A stretch of DNA of 64,000 nt from assembly GCA_002914805.1 (NCBI GenBank), contig JXTB01000002.1, positions 2,896,609 through 2,960,608 of the forward strand, given 5' to 3'. Source of the stretch: Parasponia andersonii (Eukaryota; Streptophyta; Magnoliopsida; Rosales; Cannabaceae). The position numbers were made by a program, and so were the translations under genes. The notes beneath the pieces were generated by a model. It did no database searches, was not told where the DNA came from, and saw nothing but the letters and a program-made list of their open reading frames with translations. Of the stretch, positions 1 to 11,800 are shown piece by piece; position 1 is the stretch's first letter; each line of letters opens with the position of its first letter.

Positions 1-36
1 TGAATTGCCCTATAAAATGGAGTCACGTGCCCCGTC

Positions 37-83
<47 letters not shown>

Positions 84-2006
84 CTCTCTTTCCCCCTGAC
101 GCTCTCTCTCCTTCTCGGATCTCTCTTGGCCGAAGGAGGACCACTGCTGCAGCTCGCCTCCCGGGCATCGTCTGCCCGAGCAGCCCACCGGCAAAGCTCC
201 CCCGTGCTGCGCTGAGTTGACGCTGACCAGTTGCAGCCGCTGGAGAGGCCGCCGTTACCAGAGCAGACGAAGTAGGCATTTTGGATTTTTGGCCACCGGT
301 GATGATTCCGGCCTCCGTTTGACCTCAGATTGGGCTCGTTGGATTCGTCTCGTCGAGAGAAAATTTAAGGTATATATATCTTAACTTCATACTGCCCGAA
401 TCAAAAGTTACCATTTTTTGAATGTTTTGAGTTTAAGTTTAACTTTTTGATCTGACCGTTGGATTGTGTTTTTGTTGTCATTTTTGGATTGTACTCGGAA
501 AATGGAGAAGTTTGATATATATATATATATATTGCCTATGTTTAGTGATCGGCACAGAAATTGAGATCAGACGGTTGAGATTTGTCTTGTTATACATGCC
601 ACCAGCCCGGTGTGGGCCTAGACCCGAATTGGATAAGTTATATGCTTAACCTGGTTATTTTGGGTGTTAGGAATTAAGTGAGGAGGTCTGTTTGTGGAAT
701 TGAAGCTCTATTGAGAAGTTGGTTTTTCGCAAGAGGACGATTGAGGGCTTGGAATTGGTTCCCGACCTTCCGGGCGATCGTCAATGATACCTTGAGGATT
801 CAATAGCGCGGTATCACTATTCGAGCGAGGTAGGGACTTAATTATCTCTGTTTTATATTGTTTTCAAATAAAACTTATTTTATGCAACATATGATAACAA
901 ATGTGATTTTTAGTTTTCTTGAACATCTGTGATGAGAATTGATTATATGATGTATACATATTGCATTACTCTGGGAATTTTCTGAGTACATGTTATTTTG
1001 GGTATATTAAAAATAAGGTCGTTATGCTGCTCGTTTTCCTATAAAACCTAGTATGTTGATTTTATTGAAAAATCCGAGCATGATTATTTTCACACTTCAA
1101 TTCTGTATTGCACATGTCATAGGATCATACATGAGCACCATATTAGTATCGTGGGTTTACAGTGTGGCACTGCGTGCCCTACTGTTGATATAGAATCCGC
1201 AAACTCGAGTGGGGTTTTGTTATTTCTGATTACCTCCCCATTTAGTAGACGTATGCAATTCAGTTTCCCCTTTAAGTTTGGTAGGCGACACACGGGTGTC
1301 CCCTGCGGGTATGGACTTAGTGATCAAGTAGGCTGTTAGGCATACTTAGTGCCATCATCCTAGGATTCCACAGATAAGAGGATGAGAGCTCATGGGTATG
1401 GGTTGATTTGTGTCATGTGCATATAAATTAAATGATTTTATTTATACTGCTTTATATATATATTGGACTAAACTAACTATGCATGAATTCTCTATCACTA
1501 AAACAATTTCGAATGAGGTAATTATTTTTCCTACTGGGCATTTTATGCTCACCCCCTTCCTCCCTTCCTCAGGTGATGTCCAGTGCGACTTTGGTGATCA
1601 AGAGGAGTAAGAGGTCATCTTGACTATAGTTCATTTATTGGTAATGCTAGAAGCTTGTTATCATAATGTTTGGATTGTTTAGGTTTTGTTTAGCATTGAA
1701 CCAAGATTATTACACTCTGTCTTTGTCTGTGAACTTATGTATGCTATTCCGGTATTTGATTTTTGACGTGGATGATGATGATGCTTGGACTTATATTTGA
1801 TTTCGCATTTTTAAATTATTATTCGGTCTATGTTTAATGGTGTATACGAATTGTGGGACTGGTTCACGGGATGAAATTCTAATTATTTTATTTAAATGGA
1901 TTGTTTTATAAAACTATAACTTTTGACACTTTTCAAATAAATTAAAGAATTTCTCATCTTTGTGAAATTCTCTTTCTGCCACTGGCCCGGGTTTTAGATC
2001 GTGACA
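1..2006 (+). repeat. Probable LTR of a Ty3/gypsy-type retroelement, left end outside the window
   Basis: A TATA-like TATAAAA lies at 11-17, followed by a long CT microsatellite at about 41-78 and then moderately GC-rich, non-coding sequence. It ends in GATCGTGACA at 1997-2006, a common type of 3' LTR terminus. The stretch at about 1270-1620 (CACGGGTGTCCCCTGC, then TTATGCTCACCCCC) resembles the inside of long plant gypsy LTRs as I remember them. No gag or pol reading frame is visible, so this is a fossil, either a solo LTR or the edge of an element that begins left of the window. The left target duplication cannot be checked. A non-coding transcript unit is the alternative. Confidence 0.42.
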
Positions 2007-3832
2007 ACGACAAAATATGAAATTGCCATCACAATTTTTTATCGGGAAAAGAATATGAAGTGGAAAATGAGGAAAAAGTTAGAAATCAATTGTTTGGTAA
2101 GGAGAAAATAAATAAAAGAGAAAATTGAGAGGAAAAATTTGAGGTTGGCCAACATTTTTCATTATCTCCAAAATAGGAAAAAAAAATGGAGAAAATGGTT
2201 TAAGTTGCAATTAATAAAAAATGAATTATTTATACCTTAGTTTTAAAATAAATAATACATTTAAGTTTCTCAAATTATAATTATACTAAATCCACTTTTT
2301 CTTTCCTACCAAATTATGCATAAAGAAAATTATTTTTTTGTATGACTCATTTTTTTTTCCTTTCATATTTATTTCCGTCATACCAAATGCAGTGTTAACC
2401 AAATGACCATTTTTCATAGTACATTTTGATACATGTCTCCCCTTCTCCTTTCCTTTTTTTTTTCCTTCTATTTTATAGCAATATAATCAAGTTTATAATT
2501 TTCAAAATATATATATTAGTTTTACTATAGTGGATATCAAATATAATCAATATAAAACCTTATATACATTAGTATTAGGACCTTATTGTATTCTTACTAA
2601 ATATAATCAATTGTCCAATTAATTATATAAAATAGTTATGTGGAAATTTATACATGGATATTGTAATAATGAAAAGTAAAAATTGATACATAATATTTTC
2701 ACTTGGTTTGACTATCTCTGGATAGTCTATATCCAATGGGTCATGCATAGAGAAATAAAATTATTTGTAAAGTTCAATGTGAGTATAAATATTAATCAAA
2801 TTTAAAATATTCCTTATTTTAATTGTTACAATATGCAAGTACTCATTCACTAATTCGTCTAGCGAGCTTCATTCGTCTTGATATGATTCTTTCTATTTGA
2901 ACTCTTTTCAGATTTCTCGGAATCTATTTTCTCCTGGAGACTTGTTGCACCTCTCTCAAAGCACTTTCACGATTAAGAATCCCTCATAGTCTCATAATAC
3001 AAAGTATAAATAGTTTTAACAAAGCATTACACTAAATATAATCACACATGTACATTACATTCTTAGGACTCTAATCTAGACTCCTATTTATAGTGCTTAA
3101 GATATTCCTTGTGCAAGACATATTCAATCACAGTAAATGATGATTGGAAGACTAAATAATCAGTCAAATATAACAAAATCATAATCAAGACTTATTTGAA
3201 ATTAAATACTGATTTTGTCCAGTGATATTACAACATTGATCATATCTGAAACTATATGTTATAATATTATGAGAAAGTTGCTCATTTGTTTCTTGCAATA
3301 ACAAACCCGATTACTCATAAATTGATTAGCAAATCAACATAATAAAACTATTCAAATACATCTAGAATCAGCGTAGAATATAAAAGAAAACAATAATCTT
3401 GAAATTATTTTAAAAATTAAACTATTACTTTTTCATGCAACAAGATTGTTTCCAAAAAAAAATTCACACGAGTTGTCAAATATATTAGGTGAAACAAAGT
3501 CCACATATACACCTAATAAAATTAGAGTTTGATTAGACTAATTTATAATTATTGGAATCGGTCACATATTAATCAAATCTTCATTAAACATGACTTAAAC
3601 AAGAGAGAATTATCAAGATTAATTTTATTGGAAGACAAATATTAATCATAAATAATTCTAATAAGATCTTTATAAAATTAAATAATTATTCAATCACACA
3701 ATGATTGTATATTTTGTCAAACACGTTTAATAAAGCCATGTCAAATATTTTAGTCAATATATGCAACAGTAATGTTGCAACATCTAAAATAATAATAGAT
3801 TTTGCCTCTTCAATTAGTATAAAATTGATTTA
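2007..3832. other. AT-rich intergenic spacer
   Basis: No gene, RNA gene or clear repeat structure was recognised. The stretch is rich in homopolymers and short AT runs with stops in all frames. Confidence 0.6.
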
Positions 3833-4200
3833 GAGTGAACTAAAAAAAATACCCTAAAATTTGAGTATTATATAATTTAAACTCTAAAGTTTGGACTCTA
3901 CAAAATAATAACCTAACGGTAAGAATTTTTGAAAATTAATATATTGGATTGACTTTTTGACTAATTTTAATAACAAAAAAAAAACAATAATATCCTCCAT
4001 TAAAATTATAATAGTCCTTATTATTTTCTTTAATTTTGATGATATTATTGTCTTTTATCAGTTAAAATTATTCAAAAAGTCAGCTCATAGAATTAATTTT
4101 TAGAAATTATTAATCTCAGGGTATTATTTTGTAGAGTCGAAACTTCAAGATTTAAATTACAAAATACCTAAACCTTACGGTAGTTTTTTATAGTTTACCC
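3833..4200. mobile_element. Mutator-type MITE with long terminal inverted repeats
   Basis: The two halves are imperfect inverted copies. The left end GAGTGAACTAAAAAAAATAC matches the reverse complement of the right end, GGGTAAACTATAAAAAACTA, and the similarity continues inward for over 100 bp, including CTCTACAAAATAATA in both arms. The 10-bp direct repeat AATTGATTTA flanks it at 3823-3832 and 4201-4210. A target duplication of 9-11 bp is the usual Mutator signature. The element is 368 bp with no coding capacity. A diverged relative lies at about 26043-26362. Confidence 0.75.
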
Positions 4201-4493
4201 AATTGATTTATTAACATTTAGTATAGACCATTTTCTATAGCAAAATGATCCAATTTATCAGTTCTAAATGTATGCATACTACTATTGATACTCCATATTA
4301 TAGCTGATATACATCAGTATAAACTTGATTTACTGACATATGATTTAGTAAATGTCTAGTACATTCCGAATAAAACTGATCAGTCACGTTGCTATAAAAA
4401 CGAAAATATGGACATTTAAAATAATAAAATAGAGGATATGTTATAAGTACTCTCTTGGGTGAGTCTCGTGATAAAATTCACTAGAATTATACC

Positions 4494-5087
4494 TGTTGGA
4501 GCGGTTTCTCACCAGTCGTCCACGTGTCTTGAACTGCTGATGCTGGATTCTCCAACTGTTCACGTGTCCTTGCTATCTCAAAACTTTCTGAACTCCAAGC
4601 AAGATCGGAGAGGCNATCTTTTTTTACCGTCACGGGCCGAGATTTCTGTAATCTCTTCTATGCTGCCGTGGCCTGATTTTCGCCGCCTCCTACTGCTGCA
4701 ATCTGTCAGGAGCGAGATTTGGGCAAATCGCCGTTCTGTCAGGACGGCTTGTCCCTGCGTGCACACCTGCCCAGAAACGCATTAAATGCTCTGTCCGGGT
4801 CTGGAGTGGAGGGGGCTGCTCTCAATTGCACCCCGTCTGAAGACCCTTGGGGCTTCTGACCCCTTCAACTGTTAAGGTAGGGGCCGCTGTTCCTAGACAG
4901 CAGACCCTTGGGGCCTCAGACCGCTAGCTGTCGTGGTTGGGGTCTGACTGGCTGGACCGTCTGGGGTCAGTATGGGGACCCTGGGGCTTATGACCTCTGC
5001 GTTTGGAAGGCCCAAGAGCCGACGGTTAGGTCACGTGCGATCCGTGTGGCCCTTCTTGAGGTACTAGGTACAGGAACGGGCCCCACA
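4494..5087. repeat. Solo LTR of an LTR retrotransposon with perfect 5-bp target duplication
   Basis: This 594-bp GC-rich island in AT-rich DNA begins TGTTGG and ends CCCCACA. It is flanked by identical ATACC at 4489-4493 and 5088-5092. TG...CA ends plus a 5-bp duplication are diagnostic of LTR-element integration. No internal retroelement domain is present, so it is a solo LTR left by recombination. It contains three related short internal repeats (CTTGGGGCTTCTGACC and variants near 4845, 4910 and 4980). Its length would suit either Copia or Gypsy, and the family cannot be set from the LTR alone. The intact duplication argues for a fairly young insertion. Confidence 0.75.
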
Positions 5088-5092
5088 ATACC

Positions 5093-6784
5093 TATACCAA
5101 AGGACTATGATGCATCGAATGTGACTTCTTTTGTACATATCAAGACATGTATACGTAGAAGCTTGTTAAGATCACTGCTAAACACATTCAATTCTCGAGT
5201 GTTTGATGGTGTGGAACCCAAATGAGTTTGTTACATGGATTTGCCCTTAATACGAAGACATGATGAATGTCATATGTCAATGTCAATGTCATGTATATAA
5301 CCATCGGAGATAAATAGAACATTCACCAAAAATAATGGAGGGCCCACCAAAGTGTGCAGCCACGTGGCATGAGATTGGCGATGATGTGAACCGTGAGATC
5401 CATAACACATAGTCTAGATCACTCCCCACACTATGAAAACATTTTTGTCTATAAAACCATTTAGACTTGTCGGGATTAAGTCGAGCAGCAATGATGGCTT
5501 TGCAGCCTAAAATATGCACAAAGAGTGCTCCAAAATTAAAACTGTGTATCCAAATAGTATCCGTATTCCTCTTCAACTCCATTAATGAATTTATTCCAAA
5601 ACAAAATGAGCCTCTGTGGAGACTATCATGGTGTCCGTACATTCCTCTGCACCACCCTTTACCAAGTGGGGAACCTATTTTGAGGTACGTTGCTGCCACT
5701 GTTTTTCTTTTACTACTTAAAAGTTTAACGATATTAAATTGATTCTGATTCTATCTACTTGATCGGTACGTGTCTCATCGTGGGATCCTTGTAAATTTCA
5801 TACTTGTCGACATAGTGAATTTTGGATTCTACATTTCTACTTGATATTATCATACTATTTTTTTTTTTTACTATTCTTTGCTTATTTAGTGAAAAAAAAA
5901 AGATAAAATATAATTATCCTCGAAAATTGGCACAATCGGTTACTAATTAAAAAGTGATAAAGAGTTGAGAAATCTCGAGATCTATGTCTAATTTACTGAT
6001 TCTTTCAAAATTTATCACGAAAAAAATAATGAATTATTTGTATAATACTCGTGTTTAAGATAATAAATATGGCAAAATGACAAACTAAGATGTGTTTTTT
6101 TAATAAATAAATAGCATTAGATTATATATGATGCCTAAAAATTCGGTACTAAATGTTAATAATACAAATTAAATTTTCATAAAATGTTTGTGATAAAAGC
6201 TCCCTTAGAAACAAAAACAAATGGATTTTGAGAATTTTAACATATCCAATTTAAAATTTTTTAGACCTGGACATAGTTTTATTCTGCATCATGCATTTGT
6301 AGATACGCAGTTGAAAATGAGGCATTAGGCGAAAACGTGAATTAATGCTTTATATTAGACCTTCGAGATTTAAATTTATTTATTTTTCTATACGTGACTA
6401 TAAACAAGTTAGTAAATCTATTATATTTATAAGCAATAGTGTCACAAGTATTATTATTATGACATGAATTAAATTATATACAATTTACATGTAACAAAGA
6501 TTTAATTATTTATCGTCAAATAAAACAAATTATACTATTTATATTTAATAATGATGTGTGTGTATATGTATAATGGAGGCGTATCAAAGGGTTATTCCCC
6601 TTACTCTTAAGCTACCCTTTAAGGGCTGGCTCAGGCACTTTCGGTAGGCAAATACTCTAATAGAACATTTTGTAAAAACTAAAAAAAAAAAAAAACAATA
6701 AGTCCCTTAATTCATTAAAATGTTTTGGATTGTTTACTTTCTTATTCTACATGGGGAAATTTTTTAATGGTTACATTTTTGTGA
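5093..6784. other. Intergenic spacer
   Basis: AT-rich. A short open frame at 5491-5742 with a TATA-like TATAAAACC at about 5450 upstream could be a small gene fragment, but it matches no family I know. Nothing else was recognised. Confidence 0.5.
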
Positions 6785-7036
6785 TTGAATCAAGAGTTAA
6801 CTACAAAATAACCCCTCCTGTCTAGCAACTTTACAATTTAAACCATGAGTTTTAGTTTATGTAAAAAAATACTTCCACATTTTGAAATTCAAAAAATTTG
6901 TACATGTATAAATTTTTTAGAATTTCAACTGTAGAGGTTTTTTTTTTTTTTTTAGAAACTACAAGTCATGGTTTAAATTGTAGATAGACCAAATAAGAGG
7001 ATTTTTTTTTTTTTGGTAGTTAAGCCTTGAATTAAA
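6785..7036. mobile_element. Foldback/MITE-like inverted repeat
   Basis: The left arm TCAAGAGTTAACTAC followed by CAATTTAAACCATGA is mirrored in the right arm. The reverse complement of the right arm reads TTCAAGGCTTAACTAC, then CAATTTAAACCATGA, then AAATTCTAAAAAATTT. The arms are about 110 bp and separated by almost no loop. No coding sequence is present and no clear target duplication was identified, so the ends are accurate only to about 10 bp. Confidence 0.55.
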
Positions 7037-8030
7037 CTCTTAATTTATCTGTTTTTTTTTTAAATTTGTTATATCTGGATGAAATTATTTATATATATGT
7101 TATAATTTTACTATATATATAAAAAAAAAAACTCAATACAAGACAACAATAATAAAAAAATAGTTATTGTAATAATATTTAAACATAAAGTTTAATTAGT
7201 AAATTAACAAAAAAAAAAAATAGAAAGATAGAATTTGAAAATCAACTTATGACTAAGTAAGCAAGCAGTTCCAATTAAATAGCTTCTTCATGTTTAACGT
7301 GTCTGTGGCCCTTTATCTCTATTTTCTATTTTTATTTTGACCAAGAAATTTGAAAAAATATGAAGGAAAATAGAGAGCTTTTTGAGATAGAAAAAACAGT
7401 AGATTTCATTTTTCATTTTTTTTTTTTTTTGCAAAATGTATTGTAAAATTGAAAATAAATAAATATTTAAATACAAGTAAAGAAAAAAAAATAGTTTATA
7501 GATTCTAGAAAAAGAAAAACATTAATATAAAAACAAACTTAATCCTCTGTAAATTTTTAGGCAACTTAAGGTGAATATGAAGTAGCTATTATAATTTAAT
7601 CTTAAAACATCAATTATGAAAATATGTAACTGTGTAATAGAAGAATTTAGTTCTTTTTGAAATTTGAAAGAAAATATTTTGTTTGACTTTTTAAAATATG
7701 AAAATGTTTAAACATAAGGTATTATTGTTCCAATATGAAAATACAGAAAAATAAAATAAAATAAAAATTGGTACCAAAATATTGAGCATCGGCTTGAAGT
7801 TGGCTTCAGGCAAAACCCCTAAATTGCCTGTAGATTCAGGCAGCGTTGTGTTGTGTGCAACAATATTTGCCGTGTTCCCCCCTCTAATTTTTTTCAAATA
7901 AAAATGAGTAAATACATGGAAAGTTTATACCGCCTATATTCATAATCATTTCCTCCCCTGCTTTTTAGAACACTTTAATTAATTAATTCATTAAAAAAAT
8001 AAAAAACAGAAAAAGCTTTCATTGGATGAA
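7037..8030. other. AT-rich intergenic spacer
   Basis: Homopolymer A and T tracts with no gene recognised. It leads into the NHX promoter. Confidence 0.55.
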
Positions 8031-8127
8031 TAGGATTCTATTGGACGACATAATCATAAAAGTGGGACCTCTTCCCCTCCAGAACGCGGTGGAATCCCCT
8101 ACAGTCAACATCAAAATCAGTATTCCT

Positions 8128-8210
8128 GACCGTTTATCTCCCATCATGAGAGATCAACGGTCAATATTCATTCCAAGTTCAAACTTGTCCTGGAAAAAAG
8201 CCGTATAAAT
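8128..8210 (+). promoter_or_regulatory. NHX core promoter: hairpin and TATA box
   Basis: TATAAAT at 8204-8210 is followed by a pyrimidine-rich stretch typical of a plant transcription start (about 8235). Just upstream, TGACCGTTTATCTC and GAGATCAACGGTCA (8128-8163) form a 14-bp inverted repeat with one mismatch around a short loop. It includes TTGAC-like W-box cores on both strands. The role is inferred from position only. Confidence 0.5.
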
Positions 8211-8354
8211 AAATTTCCTTGGCGGCCTTTCTTCTCCGTCTATCTCTCTTTTTTTTCGCTCCGATTTTTTTTCTTTTAATTCGCAGAAAAGTTGGAAGAT
8301 TCTCGAAGATTCTTTCACGATTTTCTTAGGTTAAAATTTCAATCCGAGCCATTA

Positions 8355-8390
8355 ATGGAGCAGCATTCAGCTCCTACATTTCAGTCTTAA
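8355..8390 (+). other. 11-codon upstream ORF in the NHX leader
   Basis: An ATG in the long leader opens a frame reading M-E-Q-H-S-A-P-T-F-Q-S and then TAA, about 460 bp before the main start. If this part of the leader stays in the mature mRNA, it could reduce initiation at the NHX ATG. It may also be removed with a leader intron, which the sequence does not settle. Confidence 0.35.
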
Positions 8391-8450
8391 GTTGATTAAA
8401 TTTACGTGTGACATGGGGAAAAAAAAAAAAAAGAAAAAAAACTCTGTAAA

Positions 8451-8818
8451 GTTAAAAGAGAGAGTCATCACTCTCTGTTTGGCTGCCGAGAAAGCTCAGG
8501 AAAATCAGAGAAAAAGAAACTTGAGATATATATATTTTTTATTTAATTTATTACAACAGTCGCATTAAGTGAGATATTTGTAGTTTTTGCATTTTCTCAG
8601 CAACCAAACGAGAGAAATCGCGAGGTTTTGTAGAGTTAAAGAGTCATTGTTTTCTGTTTTGCTAGCGAGAAAGCTCAGGGGAAAAAAAAAAAAAAAAGAA
8701 GAAAAGAAAAAACTAAAATTGAAGATATCTTATGCTTTTTTCTTTTTCTGGCTGAGAATTTCATATATATATTTTTTTCTTTATTACATTTTCTCAGCAA
8801 CCAAACACGAGAAATCGG
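8451..8818 (+). repeat. Tandem duplication (unit about 184-197 bp) in the NHX 5' leader
   Basis: The unit starting GTTAAA...GAGTCAT (8451 and 8635) runs through GCGAGAAAGCTCAGG and ends CATTTTCTCAGCAACCAAAC (8590 and 8787). Both copies keep these landmarks but differ in poly-A and TATATA tracts, so the duplication is old enough to have diverged. It lies directly before the NHX start codon. Confidence 0.75.
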
Positions 8819-8853
8819 ATTCGAGTAAAGAAAGGTTAGCTAAGCTTGAAGTG

Positions 8854-11800
8854 ATGGCGATGGAAGCGGGCTCGATTTTACCAGAGCCGATGAAATTGTT
8901 GGCGACGCACGATCACTCTTCTGTGGTTTCCATGAACCTGTTCGTCGCTCTCCTCTGCGCTTGCATCATAATCGGACATTTGCTAGAGGAGAATCGGTGG
9001 ATGAACGAGTCCATTACGGCACTCGCCATTGTGAGTTTCTTTATTGTTTGTGTTCCCAATATGTATTAGAATGACTTATAACCCCATCATTATCGTCAGG
9101 ACGTGACGACTCGAACCTCAGACCCCAAAAAGTTTGTTTGTTTGAGTTTTAATTTTTGGTTTTATATATATATATATATATAAATAATTATTTACGTGTT
9201 GAGATGAGATGAGATGAGGAATAATGAAAATGACTAGTGTTGTATGTTGAAATGCAGGGACTTTGTACTGGAGTTGTTATATTACTCACAAGTGGAGGAA
9301 AAAGCTCCCATTTATTAGTATTTAGTGAAGATCTTTTCTTTATCTATCTTCTCCCGCCTATCATTTTCAATGCCGGGTACGCTTATTGTCATTATTATTA
9401 TTATTATTATTATTGTTTTTTAAATTAGAATATTGTTTTCATCAAATTTATTTAATTTTTCTTCTATTTGTGAGATCATATTTTCTGGGTTCTAATCTTT
9501 TTGCCCATTTTGTTTAGACATTTATGTAGTACTTGGTTTAATTAGGCTCATTTGTACGGAAAAAGTTTGGTAAATGTAAACAGTTGCTTTCCATACGAAA
9601 ATTTTTATGACATACCCGTAATCTGAGACTCAGTTTGGTGAGAGGTATCCATCCTCATGAAACAAGTGTGAGAACAGAGAATCCACAGCATACAACCTGG
9701 ATTTTAATGACGTCACTGATTGAGTCGCCAAATAGTTTTACCAAATTACCATTGTTTATCGAGTGATTGTTATTTGATCTTCTAATCTAAATAGGATCCG
9801 GATGCTTTTATTACAAATTAATAATGGTGTTGGAATGTGTTTGTTAAAGTGAATGTCTTAACTTTCTAATTCATGATATCAAAGCTAAAAGAAACAAGTC
9901 TTGCTCTGAAAAGGAACAGTATTTATCTTATTCTGAGTGAATTTTAGAGTTGAGTTTCTATGGGTGGTTTGCACGCAACTTTGATGGTTAGCTTTTTTTT
10001 TTAAGCTTTGATGTATATTCACTTGTATTCCTTGTTCTATTTGCCATAAACTAAGAGAGCCTTCATGTATCAGTATTCGATATATTTTTTTTTTCCGGTT
10101 ATTTTGTGGGACCACATTAGTTTTCTGGTGAGAGTAAGTTGTGGTACCAATCAAATTCCTTGCCTCTTTTTTATACCATGTACCGTTGGTTTTGCTTGAT
10201 TGTCTTTGTGACATTACTAGGTTCCAGGTGAAGAAGAAGCAATTTTTTCGAAATTTTATAACTATCATGCTATTTGGTGCTGTTGGTACTCTCATATCGT
10301 TTGGCATAATCTCCATAGGTACACAATCAAAAACTTAAGGCTTTCATTTTGTTTTAGCTCAATTGCATAAAATGGAGAATGGGGACTTATAATCATGATA
10401 GTTCTATGCTTTCATGAAGTCCTTTTCTTATTTTCACCTAGGTGCTATACACTTCTTTCAGAAGATGAATGTGGGTCCTCTCAAGATTGGAGATTATCTT
10501 GGTATGCTAAGTTTTGATTTAGTATGATGACTTGTGGTTTATATTGATTTAGATTATTTTACTTCCTGTTTTAATTTTATCAGCCTCTTGACTGCAGCCA
10601 TTGGTGCCATATTTTCTGCTACGGATTCGGTTTGCACATTGCAGGTTCTTGTGGCCTTGTGTTTTGTGGTGTCCTTTTTAAAGCTACTCAAGAACAAAGA
10701 TTAATACCCTTTATCATTACTTTAGGTGCTTAATCAAGATGAGACACCCTTGTTATACAGTCTGGTTTTTGGTGAAGGAGTAGTAAATGACGCCACATCA
10801 GTGGTGCTTTTTAATGCAATCCAGAGCTTTGACCTCACTCATCTCAATTCAGGCATTGCCTTGCAGTTTATTGGAGGTTTTCTCTATTTATTTGTAGCAA
10901 GTACATTGCTGGGAGCATTTGTAAGATTCTCTCTGTGAATTACAAACATGCCATTTGTAAGATTTGCTAAGGACACAGGCATCTATTAGATCAAGGCCGT
11001 TGATTGATGTAAGCTTTACATGGATCCCATACCCACCACAAACTCACGCCAATCAACGACCTTGATTATATTAACACCTATTCTTGGCAAGTTTCTTTTT
11101 GATTGGATATGAGATCCTAAAGAAAATTTTCACTATTTTACTCATTGCAGGCTGGGCTACTTAGTGCATATATAATTAAAAAGTTATACTTCGGCAGGTT
11201 TGTGAATTATTGTCTCAACATACATTTTGTTCATAATAGGATACAATAAAGTACCTGAAGTCTCTATTGGTCTCTACGAACTACATGCATGATGCATGTG
11301 TTAAATTAGTATTTTGAAAAAAGAAAGTTCTTATCCATCTTAAAACTTGATGTGGTTATTTTGTCATTTTGTTGGTAATTTCTTGGAAAAAAAAACCAGG
11401 CACTCTACTGATCGTGAGGTTGCCCTTATGATACTCATGGCTTACCTGTCATATATGCTAGCTGAAGTAAGTTTCATCACTACTTGTAAGATAAATCTGT
11501 CTCCATTTGTTGCATTTACAGAAAAAGAAATCGAACATGTAAGTTTAAAATATGCCCTCTTTTTTTGCAGCTATTTAATTTAAGTGCCATCCTCACCGTA
11601 TTCTTTTGTGGAATTGTTATGTCTCATTACACATGGCATAACGTGACTGAAAGTTCAAGAGTGACAACTAAGTACGTTAATATCCAGAAAATTCTCATGA
11701 AAAACTGGCATACGTTCATGTTAGTCGGTTTTCATTTTAAAGATTTGTACATTTGGACTTTTAGCTTGAACATTTGGTAGACTGAATATGCAACTCAACT

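Noticed and set aside
5-279. Ser/Leu-rich and Arg/Glu-rich open frames over the CT tract
   Set aside because: These are translations of a microsatellite, with no domain and no support as genes.
4459-5225. GC-rich open frames suggesting a gene or CpG-type promoter
   Set aside because: The island has LTR-type ends and a 5-bp target duplication, and the frames show no protein features.
8587-8853. NHX start at an upstream in-frame methionine
   Set aside because: It would add a lysine/phenylalanine-rich stretch encoded by the duplicated leader and poly-A tract, unlike any NHX N-terminus.
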